From NCBI GenBank assembly GCA_016708875.1, contig JADJFA010000038.1, positions 1 to 53,629 on the forward strand: a DNA stretch of 53,629 nt. The letters run 5' to 3'. This document shows positions 51,053 through 53,629 of the stretch, one piece after another. A program made the translations under genes and the position numbers. The notes under the pieces are model-generated. The model was not told where the DNA came from. It saw nothing but the letters and a program-made list of their open reading frames with translations, and did not search any database. The stretch comes from Lewinellaceae bacterium (GTDB lineage: Bacteria > Bacteroidota > Bacteroidia > Chitinophagales > Saprospiraceae). Each line of letters begins with the position of its first letter. Positions within the stretch are counted from its first letter, which is position 1.

Positions 51053-52588
51053 TCATTTCCGTTCATGCTGCGCTCCATTGCTTTCGAGCGCATTCATTCT
51101 TTTCGTCAGGGCTTCGAGTTGGGGGCTAAAGCTGGCTTGCTGTTTCTGGAGGAGGCTATTGTCGCTGCGAAGGCCCGCGTTGGCCGATTGGAGGGCAGCG
51201 ACTTCGGCTTTCAAGGCAGCAATTTCAACGCGTGTTTTCTTCAACTCGGCTTCATGGTCTTTCACGACTTCAGTCAGGTAGATAGATACTTTGTCATAAT
51301 TCACGCCAATGACTTCTCCGGTCCCTCTATCATAAAATACCAGCCGTGTGAGACCAATGCTGTCGAATTCTTTGGCGATGTAGCCTAACTCGACCAGACT
51401 GTCCGGATAGCCGATCCGGTTGTACAATTTCGGCTGCACTTTGAGGATGAGCCTGTAGTCGTCGGTCAGATCCTGAATGTTACGTTTATGTTTACGACTG
51501 GAATTGTCTACTTGTAGTTCGCCGGTGTTTTGGTCCCATTCCACCTGAGGGCTGTTGGGGCCTTTTTGAATGCCCCAGAATCTGATTGAAGAGGTTTTTT
51601 GGTCAGTACCGTTGTCGTAGGCTTGATAGTGTCCAAATTCCGCTACTCTATCCACATTTGAATAAATCCGTACTATGCCATCGCCACCACTGTAAAGGCC
51701 GGAGTCGTAGGCGCCATCATTACTGAAAGAATAACCGTTGAGGGAAATCACTTTTCCATTGACAAACAGGTTGCCGCTATTGATATGTTGATCGCCGTTG
51801 ACGGTCAGACCACTATTGACGGTTTGCCCGCCACTTATGGTGGAAGCGCCGTTGACCGTTTGGTTTTGAGTGACCGTTTGACTACCATTCACCTGGCTAT
51901 TGCCGTTAACGGTTAGGTCATTGCTGATGAAAGGCCCAAAATTGACCGTTTGACCATAAATATCGTTCTGGGTATTGGTCAGTTTTACCCTTTTGGAGGC
52001 GCCAGCCCAAAATTCAATGTTGTTATCTCCCTCAGAAAACATTCCGCCACTATCGTTGCCGCTTGGAGATTGAAAGGAAAATCCATTTGCAGTTGGGCCA
52101 AGGCCACCTGTCGCAGGGCCGCCTTTTGCCCGAAATGCATCGCCAATTACCGGACCGGTGTTGGGAAAGGTATTGTTCTGTCCCTTGATGCCCAATGCAT
52201 AAGGTGCGTGGGTAAGGCGTGGGCGCGGAAGCAACTCCACCGTCGATGTGTTCATACTTACCCCGAGGTAATACACTTCATCAAATCCGGCAGCCAGCGG
52301 CGTACCGTTGACACCCATGATCACAGTATACACCCCACCAACCGTTTCTACGTTGTTGATGGTTTCTTCGTGTTTTTTATTGCCGGCGCCAGTAGCATCC
52401 GGGTGGTTCCACAAGCGAAAGGTCAACGTGTAAACATCGTCTTCTACCGCTGTGCCATCTGCTTTGGTCAGAACGCCCTGAACGGTGAGGGAGGCCTGTT
52501 GTGCATACATGCTTGCACTAAAGGCAACAAGTATGACTACAATAAATGATTTGGCAAGGGATTGAGCAACGTAGAGAAGATTTTTCAT
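51053..52588 (-). CDS. Trimeric fibre-like secreted protein with S74 intramolecular chaperone domain
   Basis: The ATG at 52588 gives 511 residues. Signal peptide (LAKSFIVVILVAFSASMYAQ), a beta domain (LTVQGVLTKADGTAVEDDVY, VYYLGVSM, LTHAPYAL), and a stalk of short repeats of type VNGxxxV (VNGNSQVNGSQTVTQNQTVN, about residues 220-290). The peptidase S74 domain starts near residue 363 with SSRKHKRNI (the Ser and Lys of the self-cleavage pair), then ELGYIAKEF and VNYDKVSIYLTEVVKDH, and a coiled coil to the end. S74 domains help trimeric fibres to fold and then cut themselves off; they are best known in phage tailspikes but also occur in bacterial surface proteins. It is the first gene of cassette B. 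Its equivalent in cassette A has no S74 part. Confidence 0.88.
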   Translation of the reverse strand: MKNLLYVAQSLAKSFIVVILVAFSASMYAQQASLTVQGVLTKADGTAVEDDVYTLTFRLWNHPDATGAGNKKHEETINNVETVGGVYTVIMGVNGTPLAAGFDEVYYLGVSMNTSTVELLPRPRLTHAPYALGIKGQNNTFPNTGPVIGDAFRAKGGPATGGLGPTANGFSFQSPSGNDSGGMFSEGDNNIEFWAGASKRVKLTNTQNDIYGQTVNFGPFISNDLTVNGNSQVNGSQTVTQNQTVNGASTISGGQTVNSGLTVNGDQHINSGNLFVNGKVISLNGYSFSNDGAYDSGLYSGGDGIVRIYSNVDRVAEFGHYQAYDNGTDQKTSSIRFWGIQKGPNSPQVEWDQNTGELQVDNSSRKHKRNIQDLTDDYRLILKVQPKLYNRIGYPDSLVELGYIAKEFDSIGLTRLVFYDRGTGEVIGVNYDKVSIYLTEVVKDHEAELKKTRVEIAALKAEVAALQSANAGLRSDNSLLQKQQASFSPQLEALTKRMNALESNGAQHERK

Positions 52589-52758
52589 AATAGCATTAAT
52601 GTTTGAAAAAGTAACCTTTGGTGCCGAGGACGGTCGGCCTGTAGATTTTTTAGATTGTGTCAAGCAAAACTAATGGCCGATATATCCGGCTGCCCCGCAT
52701 TTTCAGGGAAGGCAACGAACGGCACAGGGAACTCCGGAAAATTTTCAGGGAAGGGTAT

Positions 52759-53121
52759 TCAAGCCGAATGCCGTTGCAAACAATGGCGCAATTGGGCACG
52801 GGTGAATGGCTTGTACAAGATTTCCAGACTGGAATCAAAGTCCTTAGAGGACGCGATATCCTGTGGCCGAGCGCCCGTAATGAACATGACGGGCAACATA
52901 AACTGCTGCTTCAGGGCCTGAGCGACGGTCATGCCATCGCTGGAATCCTGCTGTTTGTAGTTGAGAATAACCAAATCTGGATGAAATTGGGCGCAAGCCT
53001 GCGTTATGGCATCCCGCTCCGTAACCTGAATGACCTGGAGTTCATTTTCCTCCAGCAGAGACTGGATATGCAACGAGATGACAGGCTCGTCTTCGGCCAA
53101 AAGAACGGTTAGGAATCGCAT
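52759..53121 (-). CDS. Single-domain receiver protein lacking the phospho-Asp
   Basis: A 120-residue receiver domain with no output domain. The acidic pair is present (LLAEDE) and so is the Lys (LYKPFT), but the phosphorylated Asp is replaced by Asn54 (PDLVILNYKQ; the LytTR regulator in this window has ALLDIQL at that place). The codon is AAC, one transition from GAC. It could be a constitutive or phosphorylation-independent receiver, or a sequencing error. It follows the kinase 53301-53629 on the same strand and precedes cassette B. Confidence 0.85.
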   Translation of the reverse strand: MRFLTVLLAEDEPVISLHIQSLLEENELQVIQVTERDAITQACAQFHPDLVILNYKQQDSSDGMTVAQALKQQFMLPVMFITGARPQDIASSKDFDSSLEILYKPFTRAQLRHCLQRHSA

Positions 53122-53223
53122 GATGGAGCAAGAGTAGCGTCACATCAAGTTTGCTTCAGCATTTTTTCAGGGAGGACACGGAATGAACCAGTGAGGGTCT
53201 GGTTTTTGACAGAAGGGGCGAGG

Positions 53224-53268
53224 CTATTGAATCCTATAAGGTTTTAAAAACCTTATAGGATTCAATAG
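53224..53268. repeat. Short palindromic repeat, long version
   Basis: CTATTGAATCCTATAAGGTT... with 22-base perfect arms around one A. It lies between the kinase fragment and the receiver gene. The inner part is of the same type as at 24844 and 43839. It could also act as a transcription-attenuating hairpin. Confidence 0.7.
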
Positions 53269-53300
53269 ATCGTAGTGGCCCGAATCACAGCCCCTTATTT

Positions 53301-53629
53301 TCACGCCCATTTTTCAAATACGATCTGCGTTGCGTAGCCTTCGTCGGTAGTCAACACCTCCGGTGTCCCTTTCAATTTTTTGCTCAACATCTGCACAAGA
53401 TTAGCCCCAAAGGAGGTGCTTTTATCATCTTTTTGTGCATTGGATTGCCCCACTCCGTTGTCAGATACTTTCAGGCAAAGATGCTTCTGCTCATTTTCCC
53501 AAAGGGCAATGCTGATGGCTCCAGTACGGTTATCAGGAAAGGCGTATTTCAGAGAATTGGTAGTCAATTCATTGATAATCAAACCCAAAGGTAAAGCTGT
53601 GTCCACATCCAAATACATCGGCTGCAAAT
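53301..53629 (-). CDS. Histidine kinase, HATPase end (partial, runs off the window)
   Basis: Only the last about 109 residues are visible. They carry the N-box PLGLIINELTTNSLKYAFPD, the G1 box VSDNGVGQS and the G2-like SFGANLVQMLSKKLKG. The sequence is close in type to the HATPase domain of the TPR kinase at 26110-26796, so it is most likely also a HisKA_2-type kinase. Its start is upstream of the window. The receiver gene follows 179 bp later, with a palindrome between. Confidence 0.85.
   Translation of the reverse strand, partial: LQPMYLDVDTALPLGLIINELTTNSLKYAFPDNRTGAISIALWENEQKHLCLKVSDNGVGQSNAQKDDKSTSFGANLVQMLSKKLKGTPEVLTTDEGYATQIVFEKWA

Noticed and set aside
51053..52588. S74 domain as a sign of a prophage tail fibre
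   Set aside because: No other phage structural, lysis or integrase gene is nearby, and the protein has a signal peptide and lies in a T9SS cassette.
1..53629. tRNA, rRNA, riboswitch or replication origin
   Set aside because: Read by eye, no convincing conserved element of these kinds was found; a covariance-model scan would be decisive.

Overview
The window reads as a piece of a Bacteroidota chromosome, most likely from the Saprospirales/Chitinophagales side. The evidence is protein content: giant secreted proteins ending in type A type-IX-secretion (T9SS) sorting domains, HYR and PKD-like repeat arrays, hybrid two-component systems (HTCS) with a beta-propeller sensor and AraC output, LytTR regulators and HisKA_2-type kinases. 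No rRNA, tRNA, CRISPR array or plasmid/phage core gene was seen. The genus cannot be fixed from the sequence.

Layout. Two paralogous three-gene surface-protein cassettes lie near the ends, both on the minus strand and both in the order trimeric-fibre-like protein -> LamG/T9SS protein -> PKD/HYR/T9SS giant. Cassette B (52588 down to 36409) is nearly intact. Cassette A (14912 down to the window edge) is cut by many one-base indels and its fibre protein lacks the S74 chaperone end. An HTCS regulator sits next to each cassette: HTCS-A (19243-15032) is transcribed towards cassette A, and HTCS-B (36274-32137) lies just downstream of cassette B. A HisKA_2 kinase and a receiver-only protein (53629-52759) precede cassette B.

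The middle (19.3-32.1 kb) holds a DoxX-like membrane protein, a two-gene type I export unit (HlyD-like adaptor plus a C39-like-domain ABC transporter), a secreted protein of unknown role, a plus-strand TPR-kinase/LytTR operon, a lipoprotein with a SnoaL-like domain, a small membrane protein with a cysteine-rich tail, a secreted esterase, a short secreted protein, and a GIY-YIG nuclease bracketed by two copies of a hairpin repeat. It is dotted with small non-coding repeats: two MITE-like elements, a family of 31-45 nt palindromes, and palindromes lying inside the coding sequence of both HTCS genes.

Working together (inference): the cassettes would make long secreted or surface-anchored fibres or adhesins delivered through the T9SS, with the HTCS and the kinase/receiver proteins as candidate controllers. 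The two T9SS proteins of each cassette share a recurring module of about 100 residues that I cannot assign to a named family.

Quality warning. About 18 frame disruptions occur in 53 kb, many of those I checked being single-base changes at short homopolymers. There is also a stretch of about 216 nt of almost pure G (27766-27981) and a G/C-only insert (about 31969-32019). Many 'broken' genes here may therefore be consensus errors rather than true pseudogenes. Split genes are listed fragment by fragment, with the reconstruction given in the text.
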